From: RUG13615 sp040307715
GTDB taxonomy: Bacteria > Bacillota > Clostridia > Peptostreptococcales > Anaerovoracaceae
Length of the DNA: 64,000 nt
Direction: 5' to 3'
NCBI GenBank assembly: GCA_040307715.1
Contig: JAWRJC010000026.1
Location: 17,346-81,345, forward strand
The position numbers and the translations under genes are program-made. This document shows positions 46,893-55,472 of the stretch, in pieces (positions within the stretch are counted from its first letter, which is position 1; each line of letters starts with the position of its first letter). The notes beneath the pieces were generated by a model. It was not told the origin of the DNA, did no database searches, and worked only from the letters and a program-made list of their open reading frames with translations.

Positions 46893-48260
46893 TTAATAGC
46901 GTCTTCTTTTGGAAGAACCGGGTATCCCCAGCTGCCCCCTGTATTTTGCAACCGTCCTCCGGGAGATCGCGATGCCCTTTTCCTGCATCATCCCGGCGAT
47001 GGTTTCATCACTGTATGGTTTGCGGCTGTCCTCCTGTGTGAGGATCTCTGCCAGAACGGCCCTGGCACTTCTGGCGCTGACACCGTCCCCTGCCGGTCCA
47101 AGCCGCCCCGAAAAGAACGACCGCAGTTCCAATAACCCGCACGGGCATTCCATGTACTTGCCCCGGACGGTCCGGCTGACCGTGGATATGTGCAGCCCTG
47201 TTTCCTCTGCCACCTGCCGCATCGTCAGCGGTTTCATATCCTTGACGCTGCCGTCAAGAAATGCTGTCTGGTGGTTGGCAATGCTCTGGGCGACCTTGCG
47301 GATGGTCTCTTTGCGCTGCGCGATCGCATTGAGCAGCCGTACGGCACTCTCCACCCTTTCCTTCAAGTACTTCCGGGTATCAGCATCCGCGGCGCCTTCT
47401 TTCATCAGGCTCTCATAATAGGCACTGACCCGCAGAGACGGAATGATCCGCTCGTTGACGCTTGCCACATACCCGTCTCCGGTCTTCTCAAGCAGGACAT
47501 CCGGCAGCAGATAGACCGTTTCTTCCGGCTGTGAGAGAATACTGCCGGGTGCCGGAGACAGACTGCGGATCACATCGACCCGCTGCTGCATCCGCGCTGC
47601 CGTAAGGCCGTATTTCTCCGCCAGTTCACGAATGCGGTTGCGGGAAAGCAGATCGAGATCTTCTTCCAGCAGCTGTCTGTAGCAATCGTCCAGTTCGCCG
47701 CGCCTTGCAAGCTGCAGTTCCAGACACTCTGCCACCGTGCGCGCCCCTACGCCCGCAGGGTCAAAACTCTGCAGCAGTGCGAGTGCCTCCTCGACCTTCC
47801 CGCGCGGGATAGCACCCTTTCCCAACGCAACGGTCTCCTCGACCGTCACGGTCAGATAGCCGCCGTCGTCCAGACTGTCGATCAGATAATCGCAGAGACT
47901 GCGGACCAGATCGTCCGCCTTGGTCAGTCCCAGCTGCCTGCGCAGGATACCGGCCAGATCGGGCTGCCCGTCCGCATCCTGCATCGCTGCCTGCCAAAGC
48001 GCATCCCCACTCTGTACAGACGTCCCGGCTTCGCGAACCGTACTTCTGCCGCCCGCTGCATAATACTCCTGCAGATAGGCCTGCAGACCTTCTTTATACG
48101 GCGATTCTTCTTCCAGGACCGGATTTGCCAATAACGCCTCACCCGCAAAGTCCCCCAGATCCTGGGCGTTCATCGCCAGGATTCTGAGACTCTGCAAAAG
48201 CACCGGGCTCATGATGAGCCGCTGGGATTGTTCGGTTGTCAGATCATACCCTAGCCGCAT
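46893..48260 (-). CDS. rpoN: RNA polymerase sigma-54 factor
   Basis: This 455-residue alternative sigma factor reads -24/-12 promoters with the help of enhancer-binding ATPases. The N-terminal activator-interacting region is rich in Gln and Leu (QSQRLIMSPVLLQSLRIL). The core-binding domain is central, a helix-turn-helix with LTMRQVAEETGLHISTVSRTV follows, and the RpoN box SRRTVAKYR lies near the C-terminus. CGGAGGCACC precedes the ATG. No enhancer-binding protein is in the window, so its target genes lie elsewhere. Confidence 0.96.
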   Translation of the reverse strand: MRLGYDLTTEQSQRLIMSPVLLQSLRILAMNAQDLGDFAGEALLANPVLEEESPYKEGLQAYLQEYYAAGGRSTVREAGTSVQSGDALWQAAMQDADGQPDLAGILRRQLGLTKADDLVRSLCDYLIDSLDDGGYLTVTVEETVALGKGAIPRGKVEEALALLQSFDPAGVGARTVAECLELQLARRGELDDCYRQLLEEDLDLLSRNRIRELAEKYGLTAARMQQRVDVIRSLSPAPGSILSQPEETVYLLPDVLLEKTGDGYVASVNERIIPSLRVSAYYESLMKEGAADADTRKYLKERVESAVRLLNAIAQRKETIRKVAQSIANHQTAFLDGSVKDMKPLTMRQVAEETGLHISTVSRTVRGKYMECPCGLLELRSFFSGRLGPAGDGVSARSARAVLAEILTQEDSRKPYSDETIAGMMQEKGIAISRRTVAKYRGQLGIPGSSKRRRY

Positions 48261-48301
48261 GGTGCCTCCGCTCATAATCGCAAAGTACTGCAATCATAAT
48301 C

Positions 48302-48310
48302 ATTATAGCA
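48302..48310 (-). promoter_or_regulatory. Extended -10 promoter upstream of rpoN
   Basis: TGCTATAAT on the minus strand ends about 40 bases before the rpoN start. No -35 match is seen. Confidence 0.7.
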
Positions 48311-48367
48311 TACCGCCGCTTCTTTTGGTATGGTTCTTGGCCATGTATCCACGCTCCGTTCCGGCAC

Positions 48368-48395
48368 AAAAACATCCGGCCAGACAGACCGGATG
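48368..48395 (-). terminator. Intrinsic terminator of trmL
   Basis: The stem CATCCGG/CCGGATG has a 9-base loop and is followed by TTTTTG on the minus strand. Confidence 0.88.
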
Positions 48396-48407
48396 CACGT
48401 GGTTTTC

Positions 48408-48875
48408 TTATTCAAGCCCGGGAAAACCAAGCTGGCGGAGCGCTTCGAACAGAATGATATTCGCCGAGTTTGCCAGATTGAAGGATCTGAGCCTGGTATC
48501 CTCGCTCATCGGGATGCGGATCGCCATCTCCTTGTGCGCCTCGATGAACGGCCGCGGCAGGCCCTTTGTCTCCCTGCCGAAGAGAAACATATCCCCATCC
48601 CGGTAGGCATGATCGGTGAATCGCCTGGCCCCCTTTGTCGTCGCCAGGAACATCCGTCTGCCCTCATAAGCGGCAAGGAAGTCGTCCAGGCTCTCATGCA
48701 CTTCCAGATCGACATACGGCCAGTAGTCGAGCCCCGCCCGCTTGAGGCTTTTGTCGTCGATCGAAAAGCCCAGCGGCCTCACCAGATGCAGTTTTGTCCC
48801 CGTCGCGGCACACGTGCGCGCGATGTTGCCTGTATTCGGCGGGATCTCCGGCTCTACCAGTACGATATGCAGCAT
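48408..48875 (-). CDS. trmL: tRNA (cytidine/uridine-34-2'-O)-methyltransferase TrmL
   Basis: This 155-residue SPOUT-fold enzyme methylates the ribose of the wobble base in some leucine tRNAs. It has the family N-terminus HIVLVEPEIPPNTGNIARTC, the central FGRETKGLP, and the C-terminal knot motif RSFNLANSANIILFEALRQ. AAAGGAGAGAGT precedes the ATG at 48875. It is monocistronic with its own terminator. Confidence 0.95.
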   Translation of the reverse strand: MLHIVLVEPEIPPNTGNIARTCAATGTKLHLVRPLGFSIDDKSLKRAGLDYWPYVDLEVHESLDDFLAAYEGRRMFLATTKGARRFTDHAYRDGDMFLFGRETKGLPRPFIEAHKEMAIRIPMSEDTRLRSFNLANSANIILFEALRQLGFPGLE

Positions 48876-48916
48876 ACTCTCTCCTTTCTGTGCGATTCCC
48901 ATTATAGCATTTTATA

Positions 48917-48945
48917 AAGACATTTCCCGCATAATGATGTATAAT
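48917..48945 (+). promoter_or_regulatory. Promoter of the homoserine dehydrogenase gene
   Basis: AAGACA (48917-48922) lies 17 bases from a perfect TATAAT (48940-48945). Confidence 0.72.
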
Positions 48946-48977
48946 TTGCCCTGTGACTAAATACTTTGGAGGCGCTT

Positions 48978-49949
48978 ATGAAAAAAGTCGACATCGGCCT
49001 GATGGGGCTCGGCAATATCGGCACGGGCACCTATAAGACGCTGGAGATGAACCACGACCTGATCGCAGAGCGGTCCGGCCTCGATCTCGCGATCACAAAG
49101 ATCCTGGAGATCGACACCGCGCGCGAACGGGACATCACCGTCGTCCCGGAGCAGTTCACGCAGGATCCGCAGGTGATCTTCGAAGATCCGGACATCGCCA
49201 TCGTCATCGAGCTGCTCGGCGGCATTGAGCCGGCCACCTCATTCATGCTGGAGGCCATGCGCCATGGCAAGCACGTCGTGACGGCGAACAAAGCGGCGGT
49301 CGCGGCGAACTTAGACAAGCTGACAGCCTGCGCGAAGGAACACAATGTGCTGTTCCGCTACGAGGCGAGCGTCGGCGGCGGGATCCCCATCCTGAACGCG
49401 CTGACCACGGTCCTGCAGGCGAACGACTTCGTCGAAGTGCTCGGCATCGTCAACGGCACGACCAACTACATCCTCACAAAGATGACCGGCGAAGGACTCC
49501 CCTACGAGGAGGTTCTCAAGGACGCTCAGGCAAAAGGGTTTGCTGAGGCGGATCCCACGGCGGATGTCGAGGGCATCGACGTGGCGAACAAGCTGACCAT
49601 CCTGATGGCGCTCACCTTCGGCAACTATGTCCATCCGGACGACATCCCGCGGGAAGGCATCACAAAGATCACCATGGACGACATCGCCGCAGCGAAGGCC
49701 CGCGGCAACAAGATCAAGCTGATCGCCAAAGCCGCGAAGACAGCAGACGGGATCGACTACAGCGTCGGCCCGATGGAACTGCCCGAAAGCCATCCCCTCG
49801 CCGGAGTGAACGACGAATTCAATGCGATCTTCGTCAAAGGCAACGCCGTGGACGACCTGATGTTCTACGGCAAAGGCGCGGGGCCCCTTCCCACCGGCAG
49901 TGCGGTCATGGGCGACGTGCTCAGCATCGCAAAAGAGATCACAAAATAG
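48978..49949 (+). CDS. hom: Homoserine dehydrogenase, short form without ACT domain
   Basis: This 323-residue enzyme reduces aspartate semialdehyde to homoserine for threonine and methionine synthesis. It has the NAD(P) motif [34 protein letters not shown], and the signature [18 protein letters not shown]. It stops after the catalytic domain, so the C-terminal ACT domain (about 90 residues) that gives feedback control in 430-residue forms is absent. TTGGAGGCGCTT precedes the ATG; a TTG at 48966 is an alternative. thrB and thrC are not nearby. Confidence 0.95.
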   Translation: MKKVDIGLMGLGNIGTGTYKTLEMNHDLIAERSGLDLAITKILEIDTARERDITVVPEQFTQDPQVIFEDPDIAIVIELLGGIEPATSFMLEAMRHGKHVVTANKAAVAANLDKLTACAKEHNVLFRYEASVGGGIPILNALTTVLQANDFVEVLGIVNGTTNYILTKMTGEGLPYEEVLKDAQAKGFAEADPTADVEGIDVANKLTILMALTFGNYVHPDDIPREGITKITMDDIAAAKARGNKIKLIAKAAKTADGIDYSVGPMELPESHPLAGVNDEFNAIFVKGNAVDDLMFYGKGAGPLPTGSAVMGDVLSIAKEITK

Positions 49950-49993
49950 TATTTAACCGCGGCAGGCGGCAGGATAAACAAAGGAGAAACAAT

Positions 49994-50512
<519 letters not shown>

Positions 50513-50534
50513 ACAGTCTCTGAAGAACAGATAT

Positions 50535-50565
50535 AAAAATCCGGCCTTCGATGGCCGGATTTTTC
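50535..50565. terminator. Bidirectional intrinsic terminator
   Basis: The stem AAATCCGGCC/GGCCGGATTT has a 6-base loop with A and T runs on its sides. It serves hom-SEC-C (plus) and the XRE-membrane protein pair (minus). Confidence 0.93.
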
Positions 50566-50580
50566 TTATTCACCACAGAT

Positions 50581-50961
50581 TCATTTTTCAGGGAGCTGGA
50601 TCCGCTGCACCGCTTCCAGCCGGATCAGTTTTTCTTTCGGCGCTTTTTTCGCGCTATCCACGCGCACCCGCATCCAATCCTCATCCACGTCGAGGATAGT
50701 ATTGGTGCCGTACTTTGAATTGCCGTACATCACAATATCCACATCCTCGTAGTCCTCTTTCAAATCAAGCTTGACGGGTTTTCCGATGCACTCCTTTGCC
50801 AGTTCAACCAAAGCTTTGCGGTCGTCCGCATAAGAGGTCCCCTGCATCTTTGTGAGCTGCCGTTCCAGCTCTGTGATCCGCTTTTTCAGACCGCCCTGAT
50901 TGAGGTATGCAAGGAAACCGAAGATGCCAAATACGAACGCTACCACTCCCATATATTCCAT
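50581..50961 (-). CDS. Membrane-anchored protein sharing a C-terminal domain with the XRE regulator
   Basis: This 126-residue protein has one N-terminal membrane helix (VVAFVFGIFGFLAYL, about 5-20), a short coiled coil (LKKRITELERQLTKM, 25-39), and a soluble domain at about 53-126. The soluble domain aligns with residues 83-150 of the upstream XRE protein: GKPVKL against GRPVKL, DVDIVMY against DIDLY, DWMRV against SWMKV, and KEKLI against IEKLI. The ATG overlaps the XRE stop as TAATG. I do not recognise the family. It could bind the same ligand as the regulator or pair with it at the membrane. Confidence 0.8.
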   Translation of the reverse strand: MEYMGVVAFVFGIFGFLAYLNQGGLKKRITELERQLTKMQGTSYADDRKALVELAKECIGKPVKLDLKEDYEDVDIVMYGNSKYGTNTILDVDEDWMRVRVDSAKKAPKEKLIRLEAVQRIQLPEK

Positions 50962-51413
50962 TACGCATCCTCCTCCGCATACTCAAGTGACTGAATGGAT
51001 GAGACCGGGATCAGTTTTTCGATCTCCCCTTTCTTCGTCTTCGCGCTCACCTTCATCCAGCTGCCTTCAAAATCGGTGATCGTGCAGACCGTATTATATA
51101 GATCGATATCCGCCTCTTCATCAAAGAATGACAGTTTCACCGGGCGGCCAAGCGATTCCTCCAGCAAACGGCTGATGCCGCTCTTAGGAGCCGCCGCGCC
51201 CTGCTCATCCTGCAGATCATCCTTCAGCAGATAATCGCAGCTCACGCCGAGCAGTTCCGCGATGTCGCCGATCTTGTCGATGTCCGGCATCACAGTGCCG
51301 GCCTCCCAGCGGCTGACCGTCTGCCGGGTGACAGACAGTTTTTCCGCGAATTCGATCTGGGTCATCCCCAGGTCCTTCCTCTTCGCCGCGATCTTTGTTC
51401 CAAGTGCCTGCAT
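50961..51413 (-). CDS. XRE-family transcriptional regulator with a small C-terminal beta domain
   Basis: This 150-residue protein has a Cro/CI helix-turn-helix at about 5-62 (GMTQIEFAEKLSVTRQTVSRWE). A linker of about 20 residues leads to a C-terminal domain (83-150) that is predicted to be beta-rich and is repeated in the next gene. The ATG at 51413 was chosen because of GGAAG upstream and the position of the helix-turn-helix. Two dyads lie just upstream of its promoter, so autoregulation is plausible. The ligand and target genes are unknown. Confidence 0.87.
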   Translation of the reverse strand: MQALGTKIAAKRKDLGMTQIEFAEKLSVTRQTVSRWEAGTVMPDIDKIGDIAELLGVSCDYLLKDDLQDEQGAAAPKSGISRLLEESLGRPVKLSFFDEEADIDLYNTVCTITDFEGSWMKVSAKTKKGEIEKLIPVSSIQSLEYAEEDA

Positions 51414-51455
51414 ATCGTCACTTCCTTTCAGTGGTTTTCTGCTTCCTGCACCATC

Positions 51456-51485
51456 ATTGTACAGAGTCCCCTGCGCCGCTGACAA
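51456..51485 (-). promoter_or_regulatory. Promoter of the XRE-membrane protein pair
   Basis: TTGTCA (51480-51485) lies 18 bases from TACAAT (51456-51461) on the minus strand. Confidence 0.72.
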
Positions 51486-51489
51486 GCAA

Positions 51490-51526
51490 TTTGCGCGTGC
51501 AAAATGTAACATACCGGTTTACATTT
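51490..51526. promoter_or_regulatory. Two dyads upstream of the XRE promoter
   Basis: TTTGC-GCGT-GCAAA (51490-51503) and AAATGTAA-N9-TTACATTT (51502-51526) are both perfect inverted repeats just upstream of the -35 box. They are candidate operators. Confidence 0.55.
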
Positions 51527-51531
51527 CACAC

Positions 51532-51557
51532 AAAAACCCGGCGTTTCCGCCGGGTTT
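51532..51557 (-). terminator. Intrinsic terminator of the flavin-oxidase-like gene
   Basis: The stem AAACCCGGCG/CGCCGGGTTT has a 4-base loop and a T-run on the minus strand. Confidence 0.92.
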
Positions 51558-51607
51558 CGATACTTTTATGAGATCTTTGCAAACTTTTTCTGATACTGCC
51601 GCGCGAC

Positions 51608-52087
51608 CTATTCAGTTCTCATCTTGACAGTGTATTCATCCACATCGACTTTGAAAACGCTGACGATCTTCGCCATCTTTTCGTTGATTTCGAAGTCTTT
51701 GCCGGTCTGCAGCTTCATAAGCGCTTTGAGGCCTTTGATCTTCTCTTCCGGATCCTCGAGCAGACACACCTTGCCGCGCGCCATGACGCTGGAGAACGTC
51801 GCGCCGTTGTCGCAGGCAATGTCGGAATACATCAGTTCCTCATCCGTATCGATCTCTACGAACGCGCGCCCGTCTGCCTTTACGAGGTCGACTTTATGGC
51901 CTTCTCTGGCACCGTGCATGTAGAAAGTCAGTTTGCCCTCTTCATCCATCTCGTACCCGTAATGAAGCGGCACGATGTACGGATACCCTTCATCAAACAG
52001 CCCCAGGTGCAGCACACGCGCCTTGTTCAGGATCTCGCGGATCACTGCAGGGTCCTTCACTTCTCTGTCTTTTCTCCTCATTTCCAT
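51608..52087 (-). CDS. Pyridoxamine 5'-phosphate oxidase-like (NimA-type) FMN-binding protein
   Basis: This 159-residue split-barrel protein has VLHLGLFDEGYPYIVPLHYGYE, the core strand TFYMHGAREGHKVDLV, and ARGKVCLLEDPEEKIKGLKALM. These match the Bacillota group often called pyridoxamine oxidase family or NimA-like nitroreductases. The reaction is unknown; flavin binding is inferred from the fold. It is monocistronic with its own promoter and terminator. Confidence 0.85.
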   Translation of the reverse strand: MEMRRKDREVKDPAVIREILNKARVLHLGLFDEGYPYIVPLHYGYEMDEEGKLTFYMHGAREGHKVDLVKADGRAFVEIDTDEELMYSDIACDNGATFSSVMARGKVCLLEDPEEKIKGLKALMKLQTGKDFEINEKMAKIVSVFKVDVDEYTVKMRTE

Positions 52088-52110
52088 GGCATCAGCCCCC
52101 CTTCGCAGCT

Positions 52111-52149
52111 ATTATAACATGCAGCCAAAACCTTGACCAATCACTGGTC
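52111..52149 (-). promoter_or_regulatory. Promoter and overlapping dyad of the flavin-oxidase-like gene
   Basis: TTGGTC (52135-52140) lies 18 bases from TATAAT (52111-52116), which has a TGT extension. The inverted repeat GACCA-N5-TGGTC (52135-52149) covers the -35 box, as a repressor site would. Confidence 0.65.
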
Positions 52150-52208
52150 TTGATGCACCGCATCAGTTTCAGCAATCACTCTCCTGCCGCAGCAAGTTCC
52201 TGTTCCTT

Positions 52209-52955
52209 TTACTTGAACACCACTCTGGCAGCAAAGGCTTCCTGTGTGTCTTTGGCACCTGTCACCAGGACCTCCTCCGCACTCTCAAAACGCCGCAGAG
52301 CAACCGTGTCACCGGCGGACAATTCCCCGTGGAAATAAAACTCCAGGCAGACCGCCTCCGCAAGGCGCGCTCTGGCTTCTTCGGACATCGTATCGTACAG
52401 GAACTCCCCGTAACGGCTGTTGTTCACGTGGTTGGACGCGTCGATCATGGACGGATAGACAAGGCGGGTCTCTATGTCCTCAAGATCGTACTTTTTCGTT
52501 TTGAAACGCGCTTTTTTGCCGGGATAAAGAGGCGGTTCCTCGCGCAGATCCATTGCGGCAGGCGCTTCCTCTCCGCGGTAGATCTCGCGCTTCTTCACAT
52601 CGAGAAGCGTCCACATCGAACCAACGCCGAAGACATCTTCCCCTGCCTCATTGCGGAAAAGCATGTCTCTGCCGTACATCCCGTGCCGCCAGCCCGTGCA
52701 CCAGGTCTTTGCCGTCAGCACATCGTTCTGCCGGACCGGTGCGAGCAGATGGACCTCCATCGCCAGGAGCACCCAGGCAACGCCGAACTCTTCCATGAGC
52801 TTTGCGTTGTTCGCATTGAACGCTTTGACGTGCTGGTCCGCCAGGTCCGTGGCTTTGCGCAGATACGCATCCGGCCGGAGGATCCCGTTCTCGTTGAACA
52901 GCCCTGTGCCAAAGGGCACGCTGTAATTGTAATCGCTCTCTTTCCTATCTCCCAT
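52209..52955 (-). CDS. Acyl-ACP thioesterase
   Basis: This 248-residue protein has two hot-dog folds (about 1-135 and 145-248). The first contains LMEEFGVAWVLLAMEVHLLAPV and WCTGWRHGMYGRDMLF. The second contains DASNHVNNSRYGEFL, with the Asn-His catalytic pattern of FatA/FatB-type thioesterases. Bacterial members release free fatty acids from acyl-ACP. TGGAGAATAAAACG precedes the ATG at 52955. It follows the deacylase gene by 4 bases and ends the six-gene operon; no terminator was recognised. Confidence 0.87.
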   Translation of the reverse strand: MGDRKESDYNYSVPFGTGLFNENGILRPDAYLRKATDLADQHVKAFNANNAKLMEEFGVAWVLLAMEVHLLAPVRQNDVLTAKTWCTGWRHGMYGRDMLFRNEAGEDVFGVGSMWTLLDVKKREIYRGEEAPAAMDLREEPPLYPGKKARFKTKKYDLEDIETRLVYPSMIDASNHVNNSRYGEFLYDTMSEEARARLAEAVCLEFYFHGELSAGDTVALRRFESAEEVLVTGAKDTQEAFAARVVFK

Positions 52956-52959
52956 CGTT

Positions 52960-53517
52960 TTATTCTCCAATCGCTGCAGGCGCATCGTCATAGATGACCC
53001 CGCAGCCCATCGCTTTGATGACCCGGCGCATGTCACCGACCGTCATGGTCACCGTTGCACGGTTATCATTCGGGTGGAAACTGATCTCTTCGCTGTCCGG
53101 CGCAGAGGCGACCGACCGGCCGACGACCAGCGTCACCGCATGCTCCTTGTCATTGAGGAGACCGAACACCGAGCAGGCACCGGTCGTGACCCCGAGATAC
53201 TGCAAGAGTTCTTCATCGTCACAGAACGCGATCCGCCGGCTCCAGCCGACGACGTCACGGTACCCCTTGATATCGAGCCGCTCATCCCAGAGGAGCAGGA
53301 CCAGATAGTACCGGTCCGCCCGGGTGTCGCGCACGAAAAGGTTCTTGATGTGGAGCCCGTCGAACTTGAAATCACTCTTCTCCACATCATCGCAGGTCAG
53401 GAATGCTTCGTGTCTGGTCAGGGTGTACTCGATCCCGAGCTGATCCAGCAACTCATAGACCGGCACTTCATTCGGGCTCTTCGCTTCTGCAATCGCTTTT
53501 TTTGTATCCTCTCTCAT
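52960..53517 (-). CDS. YbaK/ProXp-ala-type aminoacyl-tRNA deacylase
   Basis: This 185-residue protein is an INS-superfamily editing domain. It has TRHEAFLTCDDVE, the conserved HIKNLFVRD with the catalytic Lys, LGVTTGACSVFGLLND, and ISFHPNDNRATVTMT. Stand-alone members (ProXp-ala, formerly PrdX) hydrolyse alanine from mischarged tRNA-Pro. The ATG overlaps the nth stop as TGATG, so translation is probably coupled. The specificity for Ala-tRNA-Pro is inferred from family resemblance. Confidence 0.88.
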   Translation of the reverse strand: MREDTKKAIAEAKSPNEVPVYELLDQLGIEYTLTRHEAFLTCDDVEKSDFKFDGLHIKNLFVRDTRADRYYLVLLLWDERLDIKGYRDVVGWSRRIAFCDDEELLQYLGVTTGACSVFGLLNDKEHAVTLVVGRSVASAPDSEEISFHPNDNRATVTMTVGDMRRVIKAMGCGVIYDDAPAAIGE

Positions 53518-54158
53518 CAGACTCCCCGTTTCAAACACAGATCCACCAGCGGGCACGTGTCACACTGCGGATTTCTCGCACTGCAGCACCGTCTGCCGTG
53601 GAAAATGATCGTGTGGTGCGCTTCGGTCCAGCGGTCCTGCGGAATCGCCCTCTTCAGTTGTTCCTCCGTTTTGAACACATCTTTGGCATCAGCCAGTCCG
53701 ATACGGTTGCTGACACGGAACACGTGCGTATCCACCGCGATCCGCTGATGCCCGAAGGCCTCCGCCATCACGACATTTGCCGTCTTCTGCCCGACGCCGG
53801 GCAGCGCCTGCAGCTTTTTCTGGTCATCCGGCACCTTGCCGTCATACTGTTCGACCAGCGCCGCCGCCTGCTCGACGAGCCGCTGCGACTTCGTTTTATA
53901 AAGACCGATCGTACGGATGATCCGCGCGATGTCCGCCGGATCCGCCTCCGCCATCGCGAAGACATCCGGATACGCCGCGAACAGCGCCGGTGTGACCTTG
54001 TTGACGCTTACGTCCGTTGTCTGCGCGGACAGCGTGACAGCGACAAGCAGTTCATACGGGTCACAGTGATCGAGCGCGCAGCCTGCCTCGGGATAGGCCT
54101 CCCGCAGGCGGTCCAGCACCTCAACGGTCTGTGCTTTTGTCAGTCTCTTCCTCGGCAT
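53517..54158 (-). CDS. nth: Endonuclease III
   Basis: This 213-residue DNA glycosylase/AP lyase removes oxidised pyrimidines. The HhH motif LPGVGQKTANVV holds the catalytic Lys, VDTHVFRVSNR holds the catalytic Asp, and the C-terminal 4Fe-4S loop has the spacing C-x6-C-x2-C-x5-C (CSARNPQCDTCPLVDLC). The ATG at 54158 lies 38 bases inside the end of the upstream membrane-protein gene, which implies coupled translation. Confidence 0.97.
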   Translation of the reverse strand: MPRKRLTKAQTVEVLDRLREAYPEAGCALDHCDPYELLVAVTLSAQTTDVSVNKVTPALFAAYPDVFAMAEADPADIARIIRTIGLYKTKSQRLVEQAAALVEQYDGKVPDDQKKLQALPGVGQKTANVVMAEAFGHQRIAVDTHVFRVSNRIGLADAKDVFKTEEQLKRAIPQDRWTEAHHTIIFHGRRCCSARNPQCDTCPLVDLCLKRGV

Positions 54159-54864
54159 TCTTCTGCTCCTTTTCTTCCGGATGATACAGGACGAACTCCG
54201 GCATCTTCCGCGGAGTATCCCGGTGCTCAGCCGCACCGCCCTGCCGCATCTTTTTTCCGATACGGCGCTCGAAAACATACGCGCATTCCGACAGGATCAC
54301 ATCATAGGCTGCAAACACAGCCCAGCCGCCAATGCAAAGGACCGCAGCGGGAAGATCCGCTGCAGAAGGCAGGAACGAAAACCCCGCCTCTCCAAGGAAC
54401 AGACCCTTGAACCCAATGTAAAGCGTCAGAAAGGCAGCCACATAATAGACCGTCTTGAGCGCCAGGCAACCAATCCTCTTCGGCAGCACCCCTCCGCGCA
54501 GGAGGCCCCCTGCTGTGTCTGTCACCTTCTCCAGTCCCCATTTGACCAGCGGGTACAGCCCGAACACCAATGCCAGCGGGATCACCGCCAGTTTATCCGG
54601 TACGAGCAGGAAGCCCAGCAGACATGCCGCCGCATAAAGTACGAAACCGCCTGCTATCCCCGTTTCTTCACAAAACACATAGATCCCGCAGGAGGCAACG
54701 AGCAGGAGTGTCATCTCCGCGCCGGGCACGACGCTGCTCATAAACACGCCTGCTATGCAAAGAGCCAGCAGGATGCCTCCGAGCGCCATGTGGTACGCGG
54801 AGAGCCCCTTCCGGCCCGTCGTCTGCTGATTTTTCATTGCTTTTCCGGTCATCCTGTCTTTCAT
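54121..54864 (-). CDS. Integral membrane protein of unknown function
   Basis: This 247-residue protein has about six hydrophobic segments between residues 25 and 205, for example ALGGILLALCIAGVFM, MTLLLVASCGIYVF and FVLYAAACLLGFLLV. A polar, acidic tail of about 45 residues follows. The pattern resembles small conserved clostridial membrane proteins with an ECF-S-component-like or YybS-like layout, but I cannot name the family. The ATG at 54864 has the TAGGA of the J-protein stop region as ribosome site. The end overlaps nth by 38 bases. Confidence 0.78.
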   Translation of the reverse strand: MKDRMTGKAMKNQQTTGRKGLSAYHMALGGILLALCIAGVFMSSVVPGAEMTLLLVASCGIYVFCEETGIAGGFVLYAAACLLGFLLVPDKLAVIPLALVFGLYPLVKWGLEKVTDTAGGLLRGGVLPKRIGCLALKTVYYVAAFLTLYIGFKGLFLGEAGFSFLPSAADLPAAVLCIGGWAVFAAYDVILSECAYVFERRIGKKMRQGGAAEHRDTPRKMPEFVLYHPEEKEQKNAEEETDKSTDR

Positions 54865-54872
54865 GCGCGGTC

Positions 54873-55472
54873 CTAGAAGCAGTTGCAGCAGCAATCCGCA
54901 CACAGATAGCACTGGCACGCCTGACAGAATGCGTCCTCATAGGAGTACCCCTGCCCCTGCGAAACATTGCGGTAACGGCTGCCCATCCCTGCGAGCGTGT
55001 TACGGGCACGCTGATACTCATAATTGGCAGGATCCATATTGCAGGCCTGATCGATCTTGGAATAGGCATCGTCGAACATACCGCGCTTGTAGCTGATCAT
55101 CCCGGACAGGAAGATCCACTCCGCATTGCGGGTGCTGACACCGGCAAGCGCCGCCTCCGCTTCCGCAAGCCGCCCCGCATCGATGTCGCGGCGCACCTGC
55201 TGGAAAACCGGGTCGTTTGCGCTGCTGCCGGTATAGGAACTGCTGTATGTGCCGCTCTGATACGTGCCGCTGCTGTAATTGCCGCCCGGCTGCCGCATCA
55301 GCGTCTCGTACGCCTCGTTGACCTCGCGCAGTTTTTCTTCCGCGAGATCCGCGAGCGGATTGTCCTGATACTTGTCAGGATGGTATTTCTTCACCAGTTC
55401 TCTATAGGCTGCTTTGATTTCTTCTTCCGAGGCACCCTGCCGGATGCCGAGGACTTCATAGGGGTCTCTCAT
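54873..55472 (-). CDS. J-domain protein with cysteine-rich tail
   Basis: This 199-residue protein begins with a complete J domain (about 1-65) including the HPD motif in KKYHPDKY, so it should stimulate a DnaK ATPase. A Gly/Ser/Tyr-rich linker follows (68-85), then TPR-like helices (about 88-160). The C-terminus is [17 protein letters not shown], with nine cysteines in 17 residues, which suggests metal binding or membrane association. The ATG overlaps the upstream stop as TGATG. It is not DnaJ itself, since the zinc-finger and C-terminal domains are absent. Confidence 0.88.
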   Translation of the reverse strand: MRDPYEVLGIRQGASEEEIKAAYRELVKKYHPDKYQDNPLADLAEEKLREVNEAYETLMRQPGGNYSSGTYQSGTYSSSYTGSSANDPVFQQVRRDIDAGRLAEAEAALAGVSTRNAEWIFLSGMISYKRGMFDDAYSKIDQACNMDPANYEYQRARNTLAGMGSRYRNVSQGQGYSYEDAFCQACQCYLCADCCCNCF

